Shown one piece after another: positions 18,513 to 26,066 of a DNA stretch of 64,000 nt (its first letter is position 1; each line of letters starts with the position of its first letter). Position numbers and translations under genes: made by a program. The notes under the pieces were generated by a model. The model ran no database searches. It was not told where the DNA came from and worked only from the letters and a program-made list of their open reading frames with translations. This DNA comes from TMED23 sp964639965 (GTDB lineage Bacteria; Pseudomonadota; Alphaproteobacteria; Rhodospirillales; UBA2165), in contig CAZXGI010000004.1 of the NCBI GenBank assembly GCA_964639965.1, positions 11,707-75,706 on the forward strand, in the 5' to 3' direction.

Positions 18513-19595
18513 TTAGAAGTGCACATGAGCTGAAGCATTGAGACTGTCGCGTGCCCCCCTGAAATCATCAATATGAAAGCGAGTAAAAGGAATATCTGCC
18601 AATTCAAAAAAACGTGGCCAACCAATTCTTTCAATCCATTCTCCTAAACGCTCCCAATCCCTGCCACCATCCTTGTAAGCGTAAAGAATTTTTTTCACAA
18701 CCTCGCCTACCTCAGGCCAATGCGGCGGATTATTTGGCAATCCTGCTACCGCTAATTTATGAAAAGTAGGTTTGGAGCGGGCGTTAGAATGTTTTCCTCC
18801 AACCCAAACGGCAATTTTGGTTGATTCATCGCTATTAATTTGCATCGGAGGGCATGGAGCATAGCACGCTCCGCAGCAAATACACTTTTGTTCGTCAACT
18901 TCCAGAGATGGTTTACCGTTTACCAAAGCGGGTCGAATAGCGGCAACGGGACAACGAGCTACGACTGCGGGTCGTTCACAAACATTTGCAACAAGATCAT
19001 GATTGATCACAGGCGGTTTAGTGTATTGAACGTTTATAGCAATATCGCCCTGACCGCCGCAATTAATTTGACAACAAGATGTGGTTATTCTAACCCGATT
19101 CGGCATCTCCTCTTGAACAAACTCCTTGTGAAGATCATCCATTAAAGATTTCACGACGCCGGAGGCATCCGTACCCGGAATATCACAATGGAGCCAACCT
19201 TGTGTATGAGAAATCATAGAAACAGAGTTTCCAGTACCACCGATCGGAAAACCCTCGGCCTCTAATGCCTCTATAAGTGGATCAACCTGTCCTTCACTAC
19301 TAACCATATATTCTATATTACTGCGAGTAGTAAAGCGCACATGCCCTTCCGCTCGCAAATCCGCAATATCACATAGCTTCCTGATTGTATGGACGTCCAT
19401 CTGGCGTTGCGTTCCAGCCCGAACAGTCCACACTTCATCTCCATTGTGGGCAACATGGTGTATAACGCCGGGCCGCGGGCGATCATGCCACTTCCAGTTT
19501 CCGTAATTTTTCTTCAGCATTGGATGCATCTGAGGAAACGGGTCCATTACCCCAGTTTCATCAGGCCGACGCGGTTCAACTGCTGCTTCTGTCAT
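18513..19595 (-). CDS. dsrB: Dissimilatory sulfite reductase subunit beta (reverse type)
   Basis: This 360-residue DsrB shows a TTSCCQINCGG siroheme/Fe-S motif (Cys174, 175, 179), CPVAAIRP, and a ferredoxin domain with CICCGACYAPCP (residues 238-248). DsrA2B2 catalyses the six-electron interconversion of DsrC-bound sulfide and sulfite. In this operon context the oxidative direction is expected. It starts 12 bases after dsrA. Confidence 0.97.
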   Translation of the reverse strand: MTEAAVEPRRPDETGVMDPFPQMHPMLKKNYGNWKWHDRPRPGVIHHVAHNGDEVWTVRAGTQRQMDVHTIRKLCDIADLRAEGHVRFTTRSNIEYMVSSEGQVDPLIEALEAEGFPIGGTGNSVSMISHTQGWLHCDIPGTDASGVVKSLMDDLHKEFVQEEMPNRVRITTSCCQINCGGQGDIAINVQYTKPPVINHDLVANVCERPAVVARCPVAAIRPALVNGKPSLEVDEQKCICCGACYAPCPPMQINSDESTKIAVWVGGKHSNARSKPTFHKLAVAGLPNNPPHWPEVGEVVKKILYAYKDGGRDWERLGEWIERIGWPRFFELADIPFTRFHIDDFRGARDSLNASAHVHF

Positions 19596-19607
19596 ATCCT
19601 GTCTCTC

Positions 19608-20891
19608 CTACTCAGCTGCGGTCTTAGAATTTTCCGCATCTTTGCGGTCATACCACTTATCAGCTTCAGCATCCCATTTTGACGTATCTACATACGAGTT
19701 CGTTCGCGGATGATTGACCATGTTAGGATCTATTTCCACGCCGACACCATCGAGAAAATTAATCAGGCCAATCCGATCAATTGTCTCACCGACTCGTTCA
19801 TGTTCTAAAGCGTTTTCCGCAAAAAAATCTATTACATTTCCAGCTATTTCCTCGAGCTTTTCATAATCTTCATCTGTTTCAAGTTTGAGAAAAGGCACTA
19901 CAACGGTTCCCATTTGATCACCTATTTTAAGAGACCGCTTGCCCCCTATCAGTATTGTCACGCCCTTATCATCGCCGGGGGAAAGAGCTTTATTCATGAC
20001 ATTTAGACAATGCATACAGCGAACACAACTCTCGTTGTCTACGTCGAGCGTATCATCATCATTAAGACTTAAGGCATTTGTCGGACAGCGCGTTATTACG
20101 TTATCTATAGTATATTTTCGACCGGCTTCGGCCACGTATTTCTTCACTTCTTCCTGATCCACCTTCATTTCATCGCGCCAAGTGCCAATTACCGCAAAAT
20201 CGGCACGATGGATTGCGTTGACACAGTCATTAGCGCAGCCCGAGAACTTAAACTTAAACTTGTATGGCAAAGCTGGTCGATGCATTTCGTCCAAAAACGC
20301 ATTAATGATTTGCCGATGTGCCTTCACTTCATCATAGCAAGATTGCTCGCAACGGGCATGGCCAACACAACTCATCGAAGTTCGAAGAGCAGGCCCCGCT
20401 CCTCCCATATCAAGACCAATTTCATTCAAGCCGTCAAAAGCCTTTTGGACGTTTTCCGTTGTCGCGCCCTGAAACATTATATCACCACTTTGCCCATGTA
20501 AGGCAATCAGACCTGACCCATGCTCTTCCCAAACATCACACATTTTGCGCAAAAGATCCGTGCTATAATGCATGCCGGCGGGTGGTTGAACGCGCAATGT
20601 ATGAAACTCGCTAGATTCTGGGTATTTTTCGGGAACCTGCGAAAAGCGAGGAATAACACCTCCTCCATAACCAAAAACACTTACAGTACCGCCTTTCCAA
20701 TAGCCAAGCCTCGTTTCATAAGAGTGCTCAAGCTGGCCCATTAGATCATTCATCATGGGTGCATATTGCTTATCGTCATCATTCGCTAGTCTCTTAAGAC
20801 CATCAACAAAACTGGGCCACTTACCACCCTGCAGTTCGTCTAATAAGGGCGTTTCGTGTTTTTCACCGTTGGATCTTTTCTTTTTACTCAT
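19608..20891 (-). CDS. dsrA: Dissimilatory sulfite reductase subunit alpha (reverse type)
   Basis: This DsrA of 427 residues carries the siroheme-[4Fe-4S] ligands as Cys175-x5-Cys181 (SCVGHARCEQSC) and Cys219-x3-Cys223 (SGCANDC), plus an inserted ferredoxin domain with CP at 269 and CVRCMHC at 289-295. The frame is open to 20963, but I start at the ATG at 20891 (MSKKKRS) because a GGAGG site lies 8 bases upstream and the extra 24 residues are unlike DsrA. It is the first gene of the operon. An inverted repeat lies about 70 bases upstream. Confidence 0.97.
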   Translation of the reverse strand: MSKKKRSNGEKHETPLLDELQGGKWPSFVDGLKRLANDDDKQYAPMMNDLMGQLEHSYETRLGYWKGGTVSVFGYGGGVIPRFSQVPEKYPESSEFHTLRVQPPAGMHYSTDLLRKMCDVWEEHGSGLIALHGQSGDIMFQGATTENVQKAFDGLNEIGLDMGGAGPALRTSMSCVGHARCEQSCYDEVKAHRQIINAFLDEMHRPALPYKFKFKFSGCANDCVNAIHRADFAVIGTWRDEMKVDQEEVKKYVAEAGRKYTIDNVITRCPTNALSLNDDDTLDVDNESCVRCMHCLNVMNKALSPGDDKGVTILIGGKRSLKIGDQMGTVVVPFLKLETDEDYEKLEEIAGNVIDFFAENALEHERVGETIDRIGLINFLDGVGVEIDPNMVNHPRTNSYVDTSKWDAEADKWYDRKDAENSKTAAE

Positions 20892-20962
20892 AAAAAAAGC
20901 CTCCGCACTAGATTTTTCAAAAGCTAAGTCCATGCAAAACAATAATCCACAGTAGACTGCCA

Positions 20963-21000
20963 TTGATTATATATTACACTATGATGTATGATATAATCAA
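20963..21000. promoter_or_regulatory. Inverted repeat in the dsrA / TauD-like divergent region
   Basis: Two perfect 10-base arms, TTGATTATAT (20963-20972) and ATATAATCAA (20991-21000), are separated by 18 bases. It lies 72 bases upstream of the dsrA start and about 150 bases upstream of the divergent dioxygenase gene. The symmetry and position fit a dimeric-regulator operator or a promoter-overlapping site. No regulator gene is in the neighbourhood. The arms are AT-rich, so chance is not excluded. Confidence 0.4.
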
Positions 21001-21152
21001 TGTTTTACTAAAATATAAAATAAGGCATAAAATTTCAATGAAAATCTACAATTTAGTCTCAATAAGAATAAAAATACATATATAACAATGATTTAAAGTA
21101 AGAAATCTAATATTTTTTTCCTGTTACAGAAAATAGGGCCTTTTAACAAAAT

Positions 21153-22043
21153 ATGGGTATACCAATAAACATCAGTGATAATGACATTTATCTGCGATGG
21201 CGAGATGAAAAACTTGAAAAATACCCCCGTAGTATTGAGGATTTAACGGTTAAAATTACCACACCTGGCGAGCCGAACAAACATAATATAGAAAAATTAA
21301 AGGCTCTGTGTCTTAAATCCAACATGGTAATCTATAAAGCCCCTGAAGAAATTATTGAGAATAAAAACATTGCCTTAAACATGGGTATTTCCCTTGGTCT
21401 ACAGCATATTGAACGATCCTTAACAACTGAGAACGATGGCGTCAGCGAGTTATCAGTAATAGGGGCCGGTGTAAAAAGCCATTATATCCCGTACACAGAT
21501 AAACGGCTCGGTTGGCATACTGATGGTTGTTACAACGATACAAATAACCAAATAAATGGCTTTATATTGCACTGCGTTCGCGCTGCAAAAGATGGTGGTG
21601 AAAACCATCTACTTGACCCCGATATAGCTTATATTCTCTTGAGAGACGAAAACCCAGAATTTATTGAAGGTTTGATGCTAGATGACGCACTAACTATCCC
21701 TCAAAATAAAGAAAATGGGATTATACTTCGAAAAAAACAAACTGGACCAGTTCTTACAATCCAGAAAAATAATCTTAATACAGGTATTAGAGCAATTCAC
21801 TTTCGTTATACAAGTCGCCAAACTTTTGTGCTGTGGAACAAGGATACTCGCACTCAAGGCGCATTGGACTTTCTAAAAAAAACTCTCCAAGCTAGATGCC
21901 CATATATATTTCGCATAAAATTGCAACCAGGATCTGGTATCATTGGAAATAATATCCTTCATAATCGAACAAAGTTTAAAAACGGCGAATCAAAAGCTGG
22001 TCAGCGTTTATTTTATAGAATCTACTATAAAGATAGAATATAG
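21153..22043 (+). CDS. TauD/TfdA-like Fe(II)/2-oxoglutarate dioxygenase
   Basis: This 296-residue protein has the iron-binding facial triad of the TauD/TfdA fold: H122 and D124 in LGWHTDGCYND and H270 in NNILHNRTKF, with R285 (GQRLFYRIYY) as the likely 2-oxoglutarate carboxylate ligand. Family members hydroxylate taurine, alkyl sulfates, betaines and many other small molecules. It is divergent from dsrA and heads a three-gene unit with two small unknown proteins. I do not recognise the substrate. Given the setting, release of sulfite or another sulfur compound from an organosulfur molecule is a reasonable inference, but a different role is equally possible. Confidence 0.85.
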   Translation: MGIPINISDNDIYLRWRDEKLEKYPRSIEDLTVKITTPGEPNKHNIEKLKALCLKSNMVIYKAPEEIIENKNIALNMGISLGLQHIERSLTTENDGVSELSVIGAGVKSHYIPYTDKRLGWHTDGCYNDTNNQINGFILHCVRAAKDGGENHLLDPDIAYILLRDENPEFIEGLMLDDALTIPQNKENGIILRKKQTGPVLTIQKNNLNTGIRAIHFRYTSRQTFVLWNKDTRTQGALDFLKKTLQARCPYIFRIKLQPGSGIIGNNILHNRTKFKNGESKAGQRLFYRIYYKDRI

Positions 22044-22068
22044 AGTTATTAGATCGTAAGGAAAAAAA

Positions 22069-22344
22069 ATGGAAAAAAATACACCTGTATCAATAGATAA
22101 AGCTACGGTTATTCCTTTAAGTCAAATTATAATTCAAAACCATGATGTAGTTACATTTGCCAAGTTGATGGAAGTGATAAATCAAATGGGTGAAGGAGGA
22201 ATGGTCTTGATGGAATTTGATTTAAAACCAGATTTTCCCGATACGCCAAGAGATTGGCAAAATCAATTAGAACTGGCATTTATGACCAAATCTAGCCCAT
22301 TTAGCCGACCCCCTGAAATAATAGAAAGACCGGAAGATAAATGA
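22069..22344 (+). CDS. Small protein of unknown function in the dsr-flanking unit
   Basis: This 91-residue soluble, slightly acidic protein has no cysteines, signal peptide or membrane segment. It begins 25 bases after the dioxygenase stop with an AAGGAAA site before the ATG, and its stop overlaps the next start in an ATGA, so it is translated with its neighbours. I do not recognise the family. The central part (QMGEGGMVLMEFDLKPDFPDTP) looks like a compact alpha/beta fold. Confidence 0.75.
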   Translation: MEKNTPVSIDKATVIPLSQIIIQNHDVVTFAKLMEVINQMGEGGMVLMEFDLKPDFPDTPRDWQNQLELAFMTKSSPFSRPPEIIERPEDK

Positions 22345-22556
22345 CCCTCGAAACATTAAAGGAACTAAGTAGGATTGAAGCGCCTTATGGCCGCGAGATT
22401 ATAATACAAAGTGTTACTCACGAAAGCGGCATGGAAATGTTGAGAGTGAGAATTAAAGAAGGATCGCGTTTTACAATACTGGATATTGATCAAGAGACAG
22501 CCCAAAAATGGGGGAAAGTTTTTTTGAGTTGGATTGAAACAGCAAGAGACCATTGA
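22341..22556 (+). CDS. Small protein of unknown function, ATGA-coupled
   Basis: This 71-residue protein contains the stretches IEAPYGREIIIQ, HESGMEMLRVRI and EGSRFTILDID, predicted as beta strands followed by a C-terminal helix. The start is fused to the preceding stop (ATGA). It resembles small conserved proteins of unknown function, but I cannot name the family with certainty. It ends 9 bases before the convergent tusA stop. Its tight linkage to the TauD-like gene suggests that the three products act together. Confidence 0.75.
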   Translation: MTLETLKELSRIEAPYGREIIIQSVTHESGMEMLRVRIKEGSRFTILDIDQETAQKWGKVFLSWIETARDH

Positions 22557-22565
22557 TTATTTTTT

Positions 22566-22787
22566 TTAACCTTTTCTAATATGGAATCTAAATAAACTAA
22601 CTTCCTCTTCAAGTTTTATTAGTTCATGGCCCTGCGAACTGCAAAAAAGCTTAAAGTCCTCAACTGAATTGGGATCCGTCACCTCAACGAGCAACGTCTC
22701 ACCTTCTTCAATGCGCATTATGGCTTTTTTTAGTTTTAATATTGGAATAGGACAAACCAAACCCTTAGTATCGAGTCTTTCTACCAT
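22566..22787 (-). CDS. tusA: TusA sulfur carrier protein
   Basis: This 73-residue TusA-family protein has the catalytic Cys12 in the CPxP motif (GLVCPIPILKLKK). TusA takes persulfide from a rhodanese or cysteine desulfurase. In rDsr sulfur oxidisers it donates to DsrEFH and then DsrC, so this gene completes the relay encoded on the other side of dsrA. Its ATG overlaps the stop of a 49-codon ORF upstream. No rhodanese or DsrE2 gene is adjacent. Confidence 0.95.
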   Translation of the reverse strand: MVERLDTKGLVCPIPILKLKKAIMRIEEGETLLVEVTDPNSVEDFKLFCSSQGHELIKLEEEVSLFRFHIRKG

Positions 22788-22930
22788 TGGATCAATAAAT
22801 TTCCAATTATAGTTGTTGCATTAGCTGATCTAAGATCCAGATATCGGCGAACGGGCATATTCAATAGAAAATCGCGCAATAGAACTTCAATCGGCATTGT
22901 TAATTCGGGTACACTCAAATTTACGCTCAA
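22781..22930 (-). CDS. Putative 49-residue protein, overlapping and upstream of tusA
   Basis: A short frame starts with TTG at 22930. It is preceded 7 bases upstream by a good ribosome-binding site AGGAAGG (22938-22944) and stops with TAG at 22781-22783, overlapping the tusA ATG. The protein would read MSVNLSVPELTMPIEVLLRD and continue with LLNMPVRRYLDLRSANATT, a well-mixed globular-looking sequence. An ATG start 11 codons later is possible. The overlap suggests translational coupling to tusA, which itself has only a weak ribosome-binding site. I do not recognise a family. It could instead be only a leader ORF. Confidence 0.5.
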   Translation of the reverse strand: MSVNLSVPELTMPIEVLLRDFLLNMPVRRYLDLRSANATTIIGNLLIQW

Positions 22931-23055
22931 AATATAGCCTTCCTGTCCAAGTTTTATAGATATTCACATTAGAACAGTTTAATGGTTTTGTCATAGGATA
23001 CGATTTGCCTGTATAGTAACTCATAGGTTTAATCAACAAGGTATGAAAAACTGTC

Positions 23056-23832
23056 ATGATTAGTGAGCTAAAGATTTTGCCATTGGAATTAAACGATGTT
23101 TCGCTTGAGATCAATGGCATGCGTTACATTAAAGACTTTAACTTAAAACTTGAGGCCAACACTACCACAATTGTTCTAGGACCAAATGGAGCGGGGAAAA
23201 GTCTTTTCCTTCGTTTGTGTCATGGCCTAATAAAACCGACGGTTGGGTCAGTACGCTGGCTTGGGCCAGAAGGTGAAAACCCAAAAAGTCATCAAAGCAT
23301 GGTATTTCAGAAACCTATAATGTTTAAACAATCAGTGAAAAGCAATCTACATTTTGGGCTTAAATCCCGAAAAATAAAAAAAACTAAAAGAGATCCTATT
23401 GTCGAACAAATTTTAGAAATAACGGGGTTAAGTCGACTAGCCTCTACTCCCGCGCGCGCATTATCCATAGGTGAGCAACAGCGTTTAGCGATTGGGCGAG
23501 CATGGACGCTCAGACCCGAAGTTCTTTTTCTTGATGAACCTACCGCAAATTTAGATCCAGCCGCAACGCATGTTGTCGAAGAAATTATCGGCAAAATCAA
23601 AAAAGCAGGAACCACAATTATCATGTCTACACATGACCTTGGCCAAGCAAAAAGATTGGCCGATAATATCCTGTTCTTAAATCGAGGCCGAATATTGGAA
23701 AATAGTCCCGCAGCACAATTTCTTGATAAACCTAAGAATGACCTCGCACAATCTTTTTTGAGAGGGGAGCTTCTTTGGTGGCATCGAAAGAAACTAAAGC
23801 CCCCTGCAAATAAAAAGAATTACATAAGTTAA
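23056..23832 (+). CDS. ABC transporter ATP-binding protein, TupC (tungstate)-like
   Basis: This 258-residue ABC ATPase has Walker A GPNGAGKS, signature LSIGEQQRLAIGRAW, Walker B VLFLDEP and H-loop STHDLGQA. The segments VFQKPIMFKQSV and SFLRGELLWWH resemble the ATPase of tungstate (TupABC) importers. The expected permease and binding-protein genes are not next to it: upstream is divergent tusA, and downstream are 641 bases without a gene. It either serves a permease encoded elsewhere or is the survivor of a broken operon. Confidence 0.8.
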   Translation: MISELKILPLELNDVSLEINGMRYIKDFNLKLEANTTTIVLGPNGAGKSLFLRLCHGLIKPTVGSVRWLGPEGENPKSHQSMVFQKPIMFKQSVKSNLHFGLKSRKIKKTKRDPIVEQILEITGLSRLASTPARALSIGEQQRLAIGRAWTLRPEVLFLDEPTANLDPAATHVVEEIIGKIKKAGTTIIMSTHDLGQAKRLADNILFLNRGRILENSPAAQFLDKPKNDLAQSFLRGELLWWHRKKLKPPANKKNYIS

Positions 23833-24473
23833 ATCAAAAACAAATATAAAGGTACAAAGGATAAAATTATAAAGAATATGATTTTTTTAAATGGAAACAT
23901 GTTCATGAAGTTAAATGGAAAAGAAGTTTTGATATGCGACTGGCTCCATCCCCGGGCGTATTATTTATGCACGTAAAAAATCGTCAGTTACCTGAAAATG
24001 ACCATTTGTCGATTCATCCAGTAAATTGGATCCAGATTTGAGCCAGAAATCCGTTATTTTTCGTTCATCCTTTTAATACGATGAACTATTAAATCGTCAA
24101 TTTCCAATATTTTTACCCGATACTAGTATATTGTATATGTAATCTGTATAATAAATTACTATAAACTGACCTAAAGAGTATCAAATTCATTTGAAAAATA
24201 CACGTCTATCCAGCCTAACCAACGGTATTATTAATTAACCAATTGTCATATTTCAAAAACCAAAGCCTGAGAATTTCGCTTGGCACTCTGTAACTATTTA
24301 AACAAGAATTTCCAAGTATATTGTATTCTTCCAATATAAAAAAGATTCAAATTCAAGATAACGTTGAAAAATTATTATTAGTCTTAATTTAATCAATACG
24401 TTTTAATAAAATTAAAACCACCAAAAGAAACTCTCTCATTGCAACTTATCCCAACTTTTGCGACATATGGTGT
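23833..24473. other. Long gene-free interval
   Basis: These 641 very AT-rich bases separate the TupC-like gene from gpmI. The longest frame worth noting is a 33-codon one at 23878-23979, with no ribosome-binding site or recognisable motif. I see no tRNA-like fold, clear terminator or long repeat. It may be decayed DNA left from loss of transporter genes, plus the gpmI promoter at its right end. Confidence 0.5.
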
Positions 24474-26066
24474 ATGAATAAATCGTCTGACTTTGCTGAA
24501 AAAAATAATAATTCCAACAACCGTACCATAATGCTGTGTATTCTAGATGGATGGGGCGAACGCGATGGCGGAGACGATAACGCTATCCACCAAGCTCATA
24601 CCCCGAATTGGGACCGCATGATTGGGGAATATCCTTCCTCGCGACTAAAAGCTTCGGATTTAGATGTGGGATTACCTGACGGGCAAATGGGAAATTCTGA
24701 GGTTGGGCATATGAACCTTGGCGCCGGAAGGATCGTTATGCAGGATTTACCATTAATTGACCAAGCAATCCAAGACGCTGCGCTTCAAGAAATACCGGCG
24801 CTAGTCGAACTCATTATGAGACTTAAAGAGAGTAAAGGTGTCTGCCACTTAGTTGGACTAACTTCACCAGGCGGGGTTCATTCCCACCAAAATCACCTAA
24901 TCGCTCTGGGAGAAATTCTTAACAACAAAAGTATTCCGAGCAAACTTCACGCTTTTATGGACGGACGAGATACAACTCCATTGGGTGGCAAGAAATTTAT
25001 AACTGATATTATAAAGAAAACCTCTAAATTCCCAAATTTCTCAATCGCAACAATAACGGGACGTTATTGGGCAATGGACCGAGATAATAATTGGGATCGA
25101 ACCGAACGGGCTTATAACGCAATTGCCGAAGCCGAAGGTTTGCATAGCGACGACCCCATAAATGCTATCCAAAATAGTTATGACAACGGGAAGACAGACG
25201 AGTTTATGCTACCTATCATTATTGGTGACTACAAAGGTATAAACGATGGTGACGGGATCTTAATGTTCAATTTTAGATCAGACCGAGCTCGTCAAATCAT
25301 CTCATGTTTTGCCGACCCAGAATTTTGTAGCTTCAAAAAAGTACGTAATACTAATTTGATAGCGCAAGTAACCATGACAGAATATTCCAGCCATATCAGC
25401 CAATATACAAGCGCTTTATTCCCACAGCGGGAATTAAAAAAAATCCTTGGAGAGGTGGTCTCTGAAGCTGGATTAAAACAACTCCGTGCCGCAGAAACAG
25501 AAAAATATGCGCATGTGACTTTCTTTTTTAATGGCGGAAGAGAAAAAATCTTTCCAAAGGAAGAACGCATACTTGTTCCCTCGCCAAAAGTTGAAACTTA
25601 TGACCAGCAACCTGAGATGTCTGCCCTTGAATTAACCAATAAAATTGTCAACGCAATTAAATCTGAAAAATTTGATCTAATTATTGCAAATTTTGCCAAT
25701 GGGGATATGGTCGGGCATACAGGAATATACGAGGCAGCGGTAAAAGCTGCAGAGACAATTGACGGTTGCCTAAAGAAACTTGAAGAAGCGCTAATTGAGA
25801 TCGGCGGTAGCATGCTAATTACCGCTGATCATGGTAATTTGGAACAAATGAACGATCACCAAAATAATGGGCCCCACACTGCCCATACTCTATCGCCAGT
25901 CCCAGTAATTATCGTAAACCCACCAAAATTCGTAGAGAGTCTCCGCGAAGGTGTGCTTGCTGATGTTGCACCAACATTACTGCAATTATTAGAATTACGC
26001 CAACCTGAAGAAATGACAGGCACTTCTTTAATTATCGGAAAAAATTCCAAAAATGCGTTCGCATAA
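24474..26066 (+). CDS. gpmI: 2,3-bisphosphoglycerate-independent phosphoglycerate mutase
   Basis: This 530-residue alkaline-phosphatase-superfamily enzyme interconverts 3- and 2-phosphoglycerate. Family motifs are visible: LDGWGERDGGDDNA near the N terminus, the catalytic Ser in DGQMGNSEVGHMNLGAGR, FMDGRDT, TGRYWAMDRDNNWDR, FNFRSDRARQ, and the metal site TADHGNLEQM. The length is slightly above the usual 510-515. Its last 14 bases overlap the next gene, a gene order seen in other alphaproteobacteria. Confidence 0.97.
   Translation: MNKSSDFAEKNNNSNNRTIMLCILDGWGERDGGDDNAIHQAHTPNWDRMIGEYPSSRLKASDLDVGLPDGQMGNSEVGHMNLGAGRIVMQDLPLIDQAIQDAALQEIPALVELIMRLKESKGVCHLVGLTSPGGVHSHQNHLIALGEILNNKSIPSKLHAFMDGRDTTPLGGKKFITDIIKKTSKFPNFSIATITGRYWAMDRDNNWDRTERAYNAIAEAEGLHSDDPINAIQNSYDNGKTDEFMLPIIIGDYKGINDGDGILMFNFRSDRARQIISCFADPEFCSFKKVRNTNLIAQVTMTEYSSHISQYTSALFPQRELKKILGEVVSEAGLKQLRAAETEKYAHVTFFFNGGREKIFPKEERILVPSPKVETYDQQPEMSALELTNKIVNAIKSEKFDLIIANFANGDMVGHTGIYEAAVKAAETIDGCLKKLEEALIEIGGSMLITADHGNLEQMNDHQNNGPHTAHTLSPVPVIIVNPPKFVESLREGVLADVAPTLLQLLELRQPEEMTGTSLIIGKNSKNAFA

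Noticed and set aside
22887..23120. 77-codon minus-strand frame across the tusA/tupC divergent region
   Set aside because: It runs through the tupC start, has no ribosome-binding site or family, and competes with the better supported 49-codon frame upstream of tusA.
23878..23979. 33-codon frame in the gap after the TupC-like gene
   Set aside because: There is no ribosome-binding site, no motif and the surroundings are very AT-rich; it is probably chance.
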